The notes beneath the pieces are model-generated. The model did no database searches and had not been told where the DNA came from. It saw only the letters and a program-made list of their open reading frames with translations. From the NCBI GenBank assembly GCA_005408345.1, contig SEMN01000622.1:62001-126000 (forward strand): a stretch of 64,000 bases of DNA, in the 5' to 3' direction. Shown here piece by piece: positions 18,773-62,080 of the stretch. Numbering within the stretch: position 1 is the first letter of the stretch; every line of letters starts with the position of its first letter. The stretch comes from Macquaria australasica (lineage: Eukaryota > Chordata > Actinopteri > Centrarchiformes > Percichthyidae). The position numbers and the translations under genes are program-made.

Positions 18773-21700
18773 TGTGTATGTATATGAAAGAGAGATTTTA
18801 GTTTTATCTGAAGAGCCGCGTGAAGGAACAGTGTGTAGGTGTACAGTTGAATTTTTGAGAAAAGAAAACATGTATTTTTGAGTGTATTAGAATGTATGAC
18901 TATGCACTTATTGGCCTCTAGTTTCACCGTGGGAAACAGGCGTGATCAGCTGACAGTGTGGTGGTGGTCCTTCACTCTGTGTGTGGCGATCCTGACGCGG
19001 GTGTGTGTCACGAATATAACACCTGAGTGTTGAGCTGTAGCTAGTGCCTCACCACCTGAAACAGACACATGTCTTCTCTGTTATCTGTAAAGCCTCTGGA
19101 CAGGACACAAAGATGGCCTGTCTTATGATAATATACTGATATTATATGAGAAAAAAGTCATAAACTCACTGTTCAGTAACAGAGTGTGTTACTACATGAT
19201 ACAATAAATTAAAACTAAGATAAAGTTAGGGCAGGATTTACAGTTTAAATACAATACTGACATCAAAGATATTATAAGTTACTTTGGGAATATTTGAAAT
19301 TAAATAAGCCACTTAAGAAACAAAATACTAATTTGAGGTTGTATGAGATGATGAACTGTGGGAGCTGTAGGTAAATATGATTCATCTGTCAGGAGGCTGG
19401 CAGATCCTACTGGTGAACTGACATTTTACTGATCTCAAAGTGCTGTAAAACTGTGAGGAGGTTAATGATATGACTATCTGAGATGGCTGGTGGAGGGACA
19501 ACCCGCAAAGTTCAGTCTCATTGCTGTCGGCTTTGCACATCCTGTCACTGCTCTTCCTGCCAACGCTCACCGCCGTGAAACCTAGAGGCCATGATGTAAA
19601 GGATTCTTTGGTTTCCAGTAAGTTTTCCTGTGAGAAAGCAATAACTGTATGTACTCAGCCTTTGATACACCAAGTCATTTTGTACTGTAATGTGTTTACA
19701 AAAATTAGAGGCCACATTAGTGAAAACACAATAAATCATTAACTCACAGTAAACAAGAGTTGAGAGGGAGGACACCTGACCCCCCCCCCCCCCTTCTGTT
19801 TGCTCTTATGCTCATTTTAGGTTGTGGTCTCTATCCAGTTTGCGTATTTATTTCTGCTGTTATCATGAAAAGAAGTCGAGTTAATTATTTATTTAGTTTG
19901 TAATTTTTTTTACCTAAGTAAATTATAGATGGTAATATTGTGTATATTTCATGGCAGAAACAGGGAAAAGCACATACTGTGACAATTACAGATTGGTTGA
20001 TTGATGATTGTTGATTGTTGAGTCTTACCATTGTCATTTCTCTAGCGTCTTGTTGTGCTGATGAAGTTATAAGAATGCACTCATTCTGAAACTAATGTAC
20101 ATTTCTTTTCCTGTTTCTGTATGATTTGTTTTCTAGCTTTTCCAGTTCATTCAGTTCCATATATAATTTTTTCAGAGACATTGGATTTTAATTAGCACAG
20201 ATGTGTCCTGTGACACTCATCTGTTAAAAGTAGTTTTGCTCTTTAATGTTTGGTCTCAGGTTGTTTAAGTTTGAGTTCTCACTTGACAAAATTGTCTCAT
20301 TCCTTGATATTCATTAATTCTGACTTGCACTGAGATGTCCATTGACAATTAAAAAAAGACCTTGAGTTTTGGCCTTTATTCACATTTATTTACTCTTTCT
20401 TTCTCTTTCTTTCATTCTTTCTTTCTTTCTTTAACAGCTTGCCACTAAACTTGGAATATCACACATATTGCTCACTTATTCTTTCAGTGGGCTCTTTGCT
20501 CTTTCAACTGCCTCCTCTCACAGTAGTGATGAGTAGTTGAATAAATTCATATACATATACAGAATGAAATGTAGCACACTTGTAGCCTTGTTTCCACAGT
20601 AACAGACATAAATCATGCCCACCATCCACAGGTGAAAGTGCAACACTTCCCATGTTAGTGAATTGTTATAGACTTCGCTGTTTATTTAGTCAAGATGACA
20701 TGTCAATATGACCTAGTTACATACTGTAAGTCAACTTGTTTCCAACACTTTGCACACAGCGTGTTTTGTAACCTGCTCTTATTTCATTCTGACTACTGGC
20801 CAACAAGAGCAGCTGAACTGGCAGCTGTGGCTGTCTGTGGTGGATTCTGCTCAGACACACTCACAGGACTCCCATTCATCTGGCGCTTTCTTGTGGTCAC
20901 GACTGGTGGTGCAGTTTCTGCTCCTTTCCTGTATTAAGGATTCACAGATGCACATTAACAAGATACATTAATGACACAGTACCCACAGTAGTCCTGATGT
21001 TTCATGACTGAATGTTTTGTTCATAGCATTGTCTTTAGACAATAGTTCATTAGCACTGTACTACACACATCCATCATTAAGTTGTTTTCCTCATGTCCAT
21101 ATGAATGATCAGTGTTTGTTGTGGGTACTTGTACTTCACTATCTACTTCTATTCCACTACAGGGAAATATTGCACTTTTTATTCCACCACGTTGTACATT
21201 CACCAATCAGCCATAACATTATAGAGAGATAAAACCACCATCGATTGGTGCCAGCTTCCCCTGCCCTCCCACCTGTGTATCTATAATAAACCACAACTGA
21301 AGAGGACTCTTCCGGTGTCTCATTGCCTGACACATCCATAGTGTTAATCATAGTCCCTGGTAATCCTCATACCCCTCATACAGTCCTGATTAACAAATAT
21401 TTGACATAATATGTCATGATCTAACACTAAAAGGGGTCATTCTGCTGCACAATGAAAAAACAAACGAGTTGTGATACTTGTATTAACCACAAGAGAGTGC
21501 CAGAGGAACAACAGTTTCTATATTACATTTTACAGATATTAATATTACAGAAACGACAGGCTATTGTAATTTAGAATATCAGAATCAGTATGTGTACAAA
21601 TACAAGGAATTTGAATTTTTCTATTGCTCTCTGCTTACACAGGAGTAGACATAAACAGCTAAGGACAGGACAACAAAGCTGAACAAATGAAGGTAAAGAA

Positions 21701-22170
21701 TAGACAGGACTTTTATGTGCATAAGTATGTGAATAAATATGTGTATACATAAATATATATAAAAAGCACCAATGACCAACAGCATAAAGTGTCTATATAC
21801 AAGTCAAGTGTTTCTGTAAATTGTGGACAATATAAATAGTGCAAAGAAAAATAATTATTGAATGAATATACATGGAGTGGATCATTATGTACAGTATATG
21901 CATGTAGGCTATAGCTACATGTCTATATACAGTGTGCAGGATTTATTTTGACAGTGACAATGCATGACGATATGTTAAACACTGTTCATTTTAAACTGTA
22001 AATATATATATATATAATATGCTCGGCTTTAAAACAAACAAACAAACAAAAAACACCATAGGATACGACAATCACAGAAAGTATGCGTATATGCGTGGCA
22101 AATCTACCAGTGTTACAGAAACAATATCTGACTGCACCTTTTTTTTTTTTTTAAATAAAATGAAACACTT
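18425..22170. other. nlrc5 3' UTR and nlrc5-cpne2 intergenic region
   Basis: No gene recognised on either strand. It holds a (GT)n run at 18736-18764, a C run at about 19782-19793, a TTTC-rich run at 20393-20432, and near 21190-21235 a fragment (CCAATCAGCCATAACATTAT) that recalls a common fish DNA-transposon repeat. The nlrc5 transcript end is probably in the first kilobase. Confidence 0.5.
19203..19208 (+). terminator. nlrc5: Candidate nlrc5 poly(A) signal
   Basis: First AATAAA after the stop codon, about 780 nt downstream. A second AATAAA is at 19730-19735. The sequence alone cannot say which is used. Confidence 0.3.
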
Positions 22171-22179
22171 CAGACGGAA

Positions 22180-22547
22180 GCGCTTTGCATCCGCTTGACA
22201 GTAACGCTTTTATTTTGTACGAGAACTCGCAGTACTTCCGGTTGTAAAGTAATCCCGTTAGCTTGATTCAGCTCCGTCCATCAGTGGCGCTGGGCAGCGA
22301 GAGCACAGTCCAGGTGGCTGCGAGGATGAATTACGTTAACACACTGTTGCGCCTTTCAGGATACTCGGGATAAAAATGGCAACAGCAACTTCAGTTTTCA
22401 CTCTTTGGTAAAAAAAAAAAAAAATAGATTATATAGATATATATATTAATAAAGAAGCTTTGGGAGATTTTATTTCTCCTCACTGCGCAGTAATTCAAGA
22501 AATTATCAACTGAAAAGCGGCGGAGAAGTTGGACGTCGTTTACTGAG
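22180..22547 (+). promoter_or_regulatory. cpne2: Candidate cpne2 promoter and non-coding first exon
   Basis: This stretch is richer in CpG than its surroundings and has an ETS-type site (ACTTCCGG at 22234-22241). A likely first-exon donor GTGAGT follows TACTGAG at 22547/22548. It lies 3.5 kb upstream of the cpne2 start codon. The transcription start and exon left edge are not visible; no cDNA evidence is available. Confidence 0.45.
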
Positions 22548-24123
22548 GTGAGTGTGACATCAGTTTTCACATTTTGTACCTCTTTGTTATTCATTTGTAG
22601 AGATTTAACAGACACTACAGCCAAAACGCGCGGTCAGTCTGCTGGTTAGAGAGGGTAAATACGGAAAAAGGAAGAATGTGGCTTTTTTTTTCATGCTGAA
22701 CACCTTGCATGCAGGGTGAATATCAAAGGGCGCACACAGAAGTGCGTTTGTGTGCGCGTGTGTGAAAGAGAGAGTTGCTGTTTTTGGATCTCATGATTTC
22801 ATGTTCAACTTAAATGGACACCTGTCTAAATGATTATTGTTTAAAGTCTGCACTTCATTTTTCATTGGTCACTTTGGCACGAATATGGCAGGCAGGACAT
22901 GTGATTAGACTTAATGACTGTGTGTACAGAGCTCACTCTGTTTGTATGAAACAGCTTCCACGCTGGTTTTGCTCCTCAGTCAGTCACTCACACTTAACCT
23001 GCCCTCTCTGTGTCAGGGGTTTTTTTTTTTCTGCTCTGCCCTCTTTCAGAGAGGTGTGGATGTGCAGTGTGACTGGGTGTGAACGTCTTCAGCAGGTTCA
23101 GTACAAGCAGAGATCTGGACAAGGGTTTGGCTGTTTTTTGTTGTATCACACTGCTGTATATGTCCATGCATACCTGGAATACACTCAAACATTCACTGCT
23201 GCTCCACTCTCCTACACACAAAGTGCAAATGGTCCTTATATAATCGCACGCTAAAAGGGAGGTGATATGCTCTTACAGTAATAGCAGGTCCAGGCTGTTT
23301 ACAGCTGCAGTAAATAACATCCAGCGGAGATGGTACAGCAGGTTATGGCATCAGCAGCTTCCACTGGAAGACATTAACATGATGTTTTTCCTGCCTGCAG
23401 CCTTGAAAGTTGGGGTGACATCCCTTGTTTCTACCTTATCAAACTAAAACACATGCTGGAAAACACACACCGTTCTTTGCCTTTCTCTCCTGATATCAGC
23501 TCTGATAATCATTCCTGATAAAATAGGCACATTTCCCTTTTACTTTAACACCTGCCCTAGTGCACTGTAACATCATGTGTGGATTGTGTAAATGGTGTCT
23601 GATAATGGTAGGTGCTAACAGATTATTTTGTTGTCTTTAATTTTTATGAGCACATCTAATTTCATCCATCAATCACCCATGAACAATGAATGAATGAGTA
23701 AAAGTATTTCAGCCAGTCAAAACAAGCTTTTCACCACCTATGAATGACTGAGTAAAATGAATGAAAATATTACACTGGTATTTTCAGTACATCACCACTA
23801 CCAGTGTGACATCACAGGAGCAGGAGCGGCAGGAGCACGCTGGTTATGACACATTAGTATCTTAGCAACAGACCAGCATCCTTTTAGCTTGCCGCTCTGA
23901 GAACAAACCCACATTTATGGACACAAGGTGCTTTGCAGTTTATTTGTCCTTAAAGCCTCCAGGAAATCATTTCAAATATGACACAAGTTGTTTGTAGTTT
24001 TTATTACAAGTGTTTCAAGATATACGTGTGTTTTCTCTTGATGTCTTTTTTTTCCCCCACTCCTTGCCTGAGGTTTCTCCATTTTGGAGGTTCTGCGATG
24101 GCTTTGATCTGGGCTCAGGGCAT

Positions 24124-24127
<4 letters not shown>

Positions 24128-24171
<44 letters not shown>
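24128..24171 (+). repeat. (TG)n microsatellite
   Basis: Pure TG, about 44 nt. Confidence 0.95.
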
Positions 24172-24172
<1 letters not shown>

Positions 24173-24221
24173 TCTTTGTAATGTTTAATACTGGATATGG
24201 TTGGGGTTTCCAGAGGGCAGC

Positions 24222-24268
24222 CGTGACCTACACTTGGGTCATCCTGCATGACCCAAGTGTAGGTCACG
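24222..24268. repeat. Perfect 21-bp inverted repeat, 5-nt loop
   Basis: Arms 24222-24242 and 24248-24268 are exact reverse complements (left arm begins CGTGACCTACACTTGGG). The loop is CCTGC. It sits between two TG microsatellites. Confidence 0.93.
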
Positions 24269-24279
24269 ACACATCTTGC

Positions 24280-24281
<2 letters not shown>

Positions 24282-24339
<58 letters not shown>
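24282..24339 (+). repeat. (TG)n microsatellite
   Basis: Pure TG, about 58 nt, 14 nt after the hairpin. Confidence 0.95.
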
Positions 24340-24341
<2 letters not shown>

Positions 24342-25090
24342 ACTTGTGTCTAATTCTTCCTAAGTGGGTATTTCTAGCTAAACAGTATCTGAAGTCTTCA
24401 GGGCTGTAAAACCACAGGTGACATTTTGTAATTGTGATCTATTGATTATTTGCAAAGGGTGTACTTTTTTCTTCTTCTTTGTTATACATATATTATACTT
24501 CTGAAAACAGTAAATATTGAAATGTTACCTAAATCCAAGAAATTTCAATCTCTTTTTGCGACATTATTTTGTGACGTGCACAGCTGTAAACCCCTGATCT
24601 CTGCAGGGAAATGCACACTCTGCCTGGCAACAGATACGGACACCCAGTGCATTGCTACTGTAGCATCCTATTTTCTCTATGCAGTGGTGTTTCCAGTCAT
24701 TTATGATTTTGTGGGCTCTCAGTGTAAGACACACATAACACACACTTTCTCCTGTAAAGTGTTAGAGTTACGTGAGACCCCTAACAAGAAACGGCATGTT
24801 GTCCTGGATGCCAGCCATCACCGTGTACTGTATGTAACATCAACCTACACAACAGTTCATTTCACAGAGATCGTGTCAGGTGAACCTTTCATTGTTAAAT
24901 CATATTATAGCAATTTATTCCTTTATTCATTGTTCATTTCACCGGGAGTAGTTGAACATTAGCAAACAAATCCACTCCTGTATGTTGGTAAAAGTGGAGA
25001 TGGTATGTTGGTAATAAACTGTTTCTAATGTTTGACTCTATGTCTTGCTCTGTGCTCTATTGTTTCTGGCTGTATGTAAGGTAATGTCTG

Positions 25091-25795
25091 TTGGTCGGTC
25101 TACCACGTTGGTCCACACTGGAATATCTCAAAAGTTACAACAGAATTTGGTACAGCCATTCATGGTCCCCGGAGGATGAAGTCTACTGATTTTGCTGATC
25201 CCCTGACTTCCTCTAATCATGTTCCCCTCAGGATGAATTGCAATAACCTTTGTGATCCCTTAACGTTTGATCTAACGCCATCATCAGGTCAAATTTTGAA
25301 TATGTTCAATATAGAGCTGCAATGATTAGTGGATTCATTGATCAGTTCAATCAATTCACAGCTTTTCTCAGTCTAATATAATAGTAAATTGAATATTTTG
25401 GAGTTTTAGACTGTTTGTCACACAAGACAAAACAAGACATTAAATGACGTCACCTTGTGCTCCAGGACATTGTGATGGGCCTTTTCACTGTTCTAATGTT
25501 AATGTTAACCAATTAATTGAGAAAATAATCGGCAGGTTAATTGATAATGAAAATAATCGTTAGTTGCAGTCTTCTTTGGTTTTTGATCAAATTCCTGCAA
25601 AACTAGTGACATTCTCATCAGCCTCTGCTGTACTTCGTGTGTAGTGTGGCTAATTAGCATGCTAACACACTAACCTAAGATGGTGAACATAATGAACATT
25701 GTACCTGCTAAACATAAGCATGTTGGCTCAAAGCACCATTGAGCCAAGTACAGCCTCACAGGGCTGCTAGCATGGCTGAAGACTCTTCACAGTAA
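25091..25795 (+). repeat. Dispersed repeat family A, copy 1, with an insert
   Basis: It shares with six other places in the window the blocks TTTGGTGAT, CATCAGGTCAAA, CTAATGACATTC and TTAGCATGCTAA-like palindromes. A different repeat (25313-25571) interrupts it. High-copy in fish from memory; class unknown to me. Confidence 0.8.
25313..25571. repeat. GCTGCAA...TTGCAG MITE-like repeat, family D copy 1
   Basis: The ends read AGAGCTGCAATGATTAG and AATCGTTAGTTGCAG, roughly inverted. It interrupts a family A repeat. Related copies are at 38161-38390, 40896-41250 and 49761-49859. Confidence 0.6.
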
Positions 25796-26076
25796 AGAAC
25801 ACGTTTGGTTAGTTGTTTTATTAGTTAACAAAACTATATCTTTCCCTCTGGGGAGTTTTGTCTATTCCACACTCTAGTTTCAGCCACAGTTACTAAGAAG
25901 TTGTCCAAATGTTCAAAATGTGCAACTTTACTGTTTTAAGATTTCATGGGTCACCCATGGTCAGCCAAGAAACAGCCAGTGTGGGATGGTGTGTGGGCGT
26001 GTATGAAACTTAAGTTTATTCTACTTATTTCCCTGTGTTTTCTTTCCTCCAGGGTGATTAGTTGTGACCTCAGACT

Positions 26077-56330
<30,254 letters not shown>

Positions 56331-57364
56331 GTAGGTGACAACAACTTCCCTATTTATCTGCCTTTCCATGCTTTAATTATTCTCACGTTGAACCTGTATA
56401 ATGCAGACAAGAAAGATGAGGCACAGGACATAACACAGTATGTAAAACATTTGCAAATACGCAGGCTGTATTCCAGTTTCAACTCAGCTCTTCTTCCTCT
56501 CCTCATCTTCTGAGTCTGAGGTAGAATATGTTGCTGGAGTAGTTGTGCATTGCCAGACACAGCTGCCAACCTTAACCATAACCACCATAAATCCATGCCT
56601 AAACACAGCCAGACATTTGTCGCAATCAAAACCTGTAGCCTCTGTGAGGTTACCTATTGGCTTCTTAAGGGAATTTAAGAATAACTGGAGGAAAGGCCAC
56701 AGAGTCACCTGATTCAATAGGCTTCATCATCTGGGGAAATCTGGGGAGTCTGGGGGGCATGGTGATCTCGTCATTAGAATTTTAGGTTTGTTATGTTCAA
56801 GAGGAAATTTGGCATGATGGTGGCTCTATTTGACTTTTTCATACAGGATGGTAAAAGTGTTTCTATCTTTGGTTTGCTGCTGTTTTGTTTTTGTAGGTAT
56901 ATTCATTTTTAATATTTTGATTTATTTATTATAAATATATTTTATATTAATTTTATGTCTTTGACTATCCTGTGACCTATGTGTTTAATTCCTGTCTGCA
57001 AACCACATTTTCTTTGGGGTAATAATAAAGTTGAAGTTAAAGTTGCTGTGGATTAGATGGTCTAGACTGAACTGTTGGATGAATGTGCAGACCAGGATAT
57101 CAGCCATGGCAGTAGCTGTTATGTCCCTGGGTACCTTCAGGCTGCAGTTACCTGTAAAGGGGTTAACTTCTTTCAGGACCAAGGTCTCTTTCTGGTACCT
57201 GTCCTGGACCAACCTCCACCAGCAGCCTCCCCTGGTTAAACTGCCTCTTTTGTTCCTTGAGTTGAAGCATGCACCGTCACTGTCATATTTTTCAGCTCTT
57301 TTAGTTTCAGTTTTTAAATCCACTGTCAGGTTTGCTAGATGTTAAAAAGAACAGTTGCCCCAGA

Positions 57365-57645
57365 TGTACAATGTGTTTGGTGCTAACTAGCAAATGTTAG
57401 CATGCTAACATATGATGGTGAACATGGTTAACATTATACCTGCTTGGCATTCTTTTCACAGTTCTTTACAGTAACTCAAACTCTTAGCTTCTGTTTCTTT
57501 TCAAAGTTATATGTCCAATACTTTGGTTTATGGCCAAATACCTGCAAAACTAATGACATTACCATCAGTCTCAGCTGTGCTTTGTGTTTAGTGCTAATTA
57601 GTACATGTTAGCATGTTAACACGCTAAACTAAGATGGTGAACCCA
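57365..57645 (+). repeat. Dispersed repeat family A, copy 6 (rearranged)
   Basis: Two partial runs of the family A motifs (about 57365-57450 and 57500-57645), cut by the next repeat. Confidence 0.7.
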
Positions 57646-58100
57646 TAGACTGTATATAAAGATGGACGACATGACAGCTCCTCAAAAGTGAAGCCAAAAC
57701 ATCTGGATCACCCCCTGGTGGCTGGCTGCAGTATAGGTCATAAACCCCGCCCCCTCCATATTAGCGGATGGGACATGGGTCAAACTGAAAAGTCAAAGTA
57801 CACGTCAAATACATTTTTCCCAAAGATGGTTTCTGTCATTTTAGGTAGCTCTTATCACGCTGATGTTTGTTCAAGTGTTCGTTTTTCTGATACGTTTGTT
57901 TTTAATTAGTTATTTGATGCTATAAGAACGAGGTGTCATGTCATGATTGACAACTGTGAGTGTGCTCGCGACTGGTTCAGACAGTTGTATAGGCGGGACC
58001 TCGACACCCTGGCTCCACCGCGGATCACTACTGCGCAGACTCTGGCTCCAAATAACGTCTTCTGTTTCTTTTCAAAGATATATTGTACTTCCTGCTGTTG
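57645..58100 (+). repeat. CATAGACTGTATATAAAGATG repeat
   Basis: Starts CATAGACTGTATATAAAGAT inside a family A copy and continues through CCCCCTGGTGGCTGGCTGCA. From memory a very common fish repeat. The right edge is uncertain. Confidence 0.6.
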
Positions 58101-59149
58101 TTGCTCAAAGACTACTGCTCCTCTCCTTGGTGAACAATGATTTGACAGCTCACAGATTGTATAATGCTCTACTCCCCTTTCCATGTAATCTCTTCACAAG
58201 ATTCTCCACCCTTCTCAGTGCTATCAAAACAGCTCTTTAGGTTTACTTGATCCCTTCACTGATATCCTCTCTTTCATCTTCTGATACCTCACTCACTTTG
58301 TTCTCGGCTTTACCTTTAGCCTGTCTGGTGCCAAATCAGTATTAGGAGATTCCCATTGTCTACTTTCACTAGCACTGAACCATTTCCCTTAAGGTTTGTG
58401 ATCATTTCCTTTGTTCCTTCATTCCTGCTCTCTGTGGCGTTTTGCTGTCCAGACTGCTGTGTTTCTGTGTTATGAGTGTTCATACATTTCCCCTGAGCCA
58501 CTGGGCACCATCCTCTCTTCCTCTCTGCCTTTGTAGATGTCCTTTTACTGTCCCTGTAATCCTTCACTGTTTAGTGCACATTCCTATGGAGGACCGAAAC
58601 TGCCATAATTAAAAATAAATGAAGAAATGCATAAATGACTCAATAAATAAACGAATATGCCATTAAATGCACCAAAAATAATATTAAAATAAGTGTAGGC
58701 ATTAATGAATTGATAAAATGTGACATAAATTGATATTTCTGTATTTATGTATGTATTATTTTCCCTTTGCATATAAATCCCCCTATTTATTTACTTTCCC
58801 ACTTAATTTCTAAATGTATTATGTGTTTTCTTTTTACATTTCTTTGTCTTTTCACATTTCTTCATGTTTTTACATTTCTGTGTGCACTGTGTTGTCTATA
58901 AATTGTACAGTATTCAGATTCAGAGGATTATGACAGAGAACCCCCTTTTGGACATTCTCCCTGAATCGCATCAATCTCATCAACGTGCTACAAACTATTA
59001 AAAATGTTTTAACAAAAACTTATACATTCCCACCCGGACAAAGGTTTGATGATATTGGTTATCATTATCATTCTATAGGGCAAATTCCACCAAGAAAACG
59101 CAAACATACAACTAAATAATATTATTCACTCACCAGTAGTAGAAAAGCA

Positions 59150-59360
59150 GTCAGTAGTGAATGCCTGTCAGGGCAGTTTGTACTCGTAATTTATCTACTC
59201 TGTGTAGCAGCTTCATAGCTGACGGGACAAACAAGTGTGTGCATCTGTTGGCTCGGAGTCCTGGCATGTTGACCAGAGTGTCAGGGAGGAGGGTGACAGA
59301 CTGGACTGACAACTTCTGTCCTCTCTTCTTCCATCTCACACCTCTTTTCAGCTGAGACAC
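59150..59360 (-). mobile_element. Possible LINE C-terminal remnant
   Basis: The minus strand reads GLRANRCTHLFVPSAMKLLH, similar to the Arg...SFVPSAI-LLN tail of fish LINE ORF2. Very short. Confidence 0.4.
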
Positions 59361-59488
59361 TGACCAGGCACTTCACACATTTTCGGGCCTAACAGCATGA
59401 TAGGGAAGCATCCTCCATCTCATTTTCTCCCTTTCTGTGTCACTTTGTCTGTAGTTTTCCTCCTCTCCTCTCAACCCTCTCACGTGGT

Positions 59489-60660
59489 TGATCTTATCTC
59501 AACAACTACTGGATAGATTGCCATGAAATTTCATGCAGACAGTCATGGTGCCCAGAGAATGAATCCTAATGACTTTGGTGATCCCCTAACTTTTCCTCTA
59601 GTGCCACCATGAGATTGTCATTTGTTGGTTTTAGTGAAATGTCTCAAAAATTTGCCATAAAATTTGTCCCCCTCAGCATGAATTGTAATAACTTTGGTGA
59701 TCTGCTGACTTTTCCTCTAGCGCCGTCATCAGGTCAAAATTTTACTTTGTCCAATATTTTGGTTTATGACCAAATACCTGCAAAACTAATGACATCCCCA
59801 TTGGCCTCAGCTGGACTTCGTGTTTAGTGCTAATTAGCAAATGTTAGCATGCTAACAAGCTAAATTAAGATGGTGAACATGGTAAACATTATACCTGCTT
59901 GACATCAGCATGTAAACATTGTCATTGTGCACCTGTTAGCATGCTGATGTTAGCATTTAGCTCAAAGCACTGCTGTGCCTAGATACAGCCTCACGGAGCC
60001 ATTAGCATGCCTGTAGACTCTTAGGGCCCTTTCATACCTACCTCGTTTGGCCGAGACTTTCTGACTTTTCAGTTTGATCCGAACCAAAATTACAGGTGTG
60101 AAACCTCCTCCGCACCACGGTCCAGACCAAACAGCCGAACCTTGGTCTGACGAAAAGAGGTGATCTTGGTCCGGACCAAATTGAGCCATGGTTCATTTCT
60201 AGTGTGAAAACGTCTTTTGGATGGTTCAGACTTTCAGACCAATTACAGGAAGTTCTGGCAGGCTATCATCAGAACTGGAAAGAAAGGATAAACAACGCAA
60301 CAAAACAAAATGAGCACACGGGGAGAGGAGGAGACCAAATGATTAATTATAATTACTATTATAGCGGCTACAAAATTAATCTGTTCATTTTTCTCCATTT
60401 ATTCAAACTGTGATAGAAGGCTACGTGCTGAATTGACAAAACACCGACAAACCAATCAATTGTAAGTATAGGGAGACACAGCTCATGTAGGTGATGGCAA
60501 CAGGACGTAGGTATGTCATGTATAGTTCTTTAGTGCCCTTGCATAATTGCAATGTGAAACCAAAACTAACCGTATTAAATATATATCATGTATTAACAAA
60601 AACACAAACCTTGGTTCGGCTTTCAGGTGTGAAAAGGCCCTTAGTCTTGTTTGTAGATGA
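59489..60660 (+). repeat. Dispersed repeat family A, copy 7, split by a MITE
   Basis: It runs to CTGTAGACTCTTA at 60023 and resumes as TTAGTCTTGTTTG at 60641 after the element at 60024-60640. Confidence 0.8.
60024..60640. mobile_element. Harbinger-like MITE inserted in a family A repeat
   Basis: The ends are inverted (GGGCCCTTTCATACCT and GGTGTGAAAAGGCCC) and flanked by TTA at 60021-60023 and 60641-60643. The interior has further GGTGTGAAA and GGTCCGGACC-like motifs and no transposase. The host repeat is continuous when the element and one TTA are removed. Confidence 0.8.
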
Positions 60661-62004
60661 ACTGCAGTGACGACTACATCGGGTTTGTCTCACCCGTGGA
60701 TTCTACCAGCATTGTGATTCTTGTTGGTTTCTTAAAACGCAAACTGTAGCTACTTTTCATATATACTTTCACTTTTATAGCCATTTCACTATACATTGGT
60801 CCTTTCACATTGGTGAGATTCAAAAACAAATATTCAGCTTTATACGTCACAAATAAGATGGGCGGCACACCTGTAGTCATCTCTCTAGTCAGAAGTCATG
60901 TTTAAATAGAAGAGCAAACAGCTGAGCTTGTTTGATCTGAGTTTAGTTTTAGTCACTAGTGAATTTCAGCACACTGTACTTCCATCTGATGAACCACTGG
61001 ATTATGTATCTGAGGCACTAACACATAAAATCCAAATTAAGAACAAGCCTAAGGTTTTGTCTCACACCCAAGAAGGCTTTCTATTTTGGTAGCTTGTCTT
61101 GGTAGGAAGTCATAGAGTATTCCTCGAGCTGTGGTACAGTCTCATTCAGGTAGGGCTCATAGGAACTTCCTTTTAGGCTGCATTTAGATCAACAAGGACA
61201 CTAAACAAAAAACTGTTGTGGTTGTGTTGCCACACATACTGACGAGTCTAGTTTGAAAGCTTATCAGATGCCAAAACTGTTTATTTTCCTTTGAGGCTTG
61301 ATTTTACACTGAAAGGTGAAAGCAATAATTTGCTCCTCTGTCTCACTGAATGAATTAATACAATGCTACATGTTACTTGTGTATTTTACCTGGACTGTGC
61401 ACTCTTATATATTCAATTGACCAGGCAAAGTGACACTGGACTGTGCTGTGACAATGTTAACCCAGAATCTAATTTATTACCGGATAACCCCACTTTTTTT
61501 CAGAGGCTTCTGCACAGCACCCTTACTGTGCCAACGCAGAGGTCTCATTGAAATGAATGAGGAGCCTGTGCTATTGCTGGTCTGAATGCAGCCTTAAGGT
61601 TCCTTGACGGATCATCCATTTAATGTTCCAATTTCTGAGACAGTATTTCTGAAGAATTTTCTTTAAATACTCTCTTTTGCATGTCTTATCATAGCCTCAT
61701 GTTGGCACCGCCTGCACCATACACATCACACCATCAAGCTGCCCTTCACTACACCTGTCTGTCACAGTTTTTCCAGACAAGTCATTCGCTATTTGCACCA
61801 GAATAAGGATTCTTTCACCTCGGGTATACTGAAGTCTCAAATGAGCGATGTTTGGCTTGGCTGCTTAGAGACTAAATCACAACTAAATGTGTAACCACTG
61901 CTGATAAATAGCAGTAGCTGCTAGCACAGCTTCTAAATCTGTCGCTTGGGGGACCCAAATAAGAGAAGTATTTATGCCTTTGAGCCACAGACTTGTTCAC
62001 TGTG

Positions 62005-62080
62005 AAGCAGCAGTGGTTAACCTGTCAAAGGTCCTGGGTTCCAACCCCAGTAAGGCCCACTGGTGCAGCAGTAGAATTAT
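62005..62080 (+). mobile_element. Possible tRNA-SINE head
   Basis: CAGCAGTGGTTAACC followed by a B-box-like GGGTTCCAACCCC at 62037-62049. No clear SINE body, so the call is weak. Confidence 0.35.

Larger units (their letters stand above)
22548..26052 (+). other. cpne2: Probable cpne2 first intron
   Basis: 3.5 kb. It contains two long (TG)n tracts (24128-24171, 24282-24339) around a perfect hairpin, and a family A repeat carrying a MITE-like insert (25091-25795). A 170-codon open frame at 24450-24962 has no recognisable domain and is probably chance. Confidence 0.5.

Noticed and set aside
24248..24268. miRNA precursor
   Set aside because: The stem is only 21 bp and perfectly paired with a 5-nt loop; too short for Drosha/Dicer processing as usually seen.
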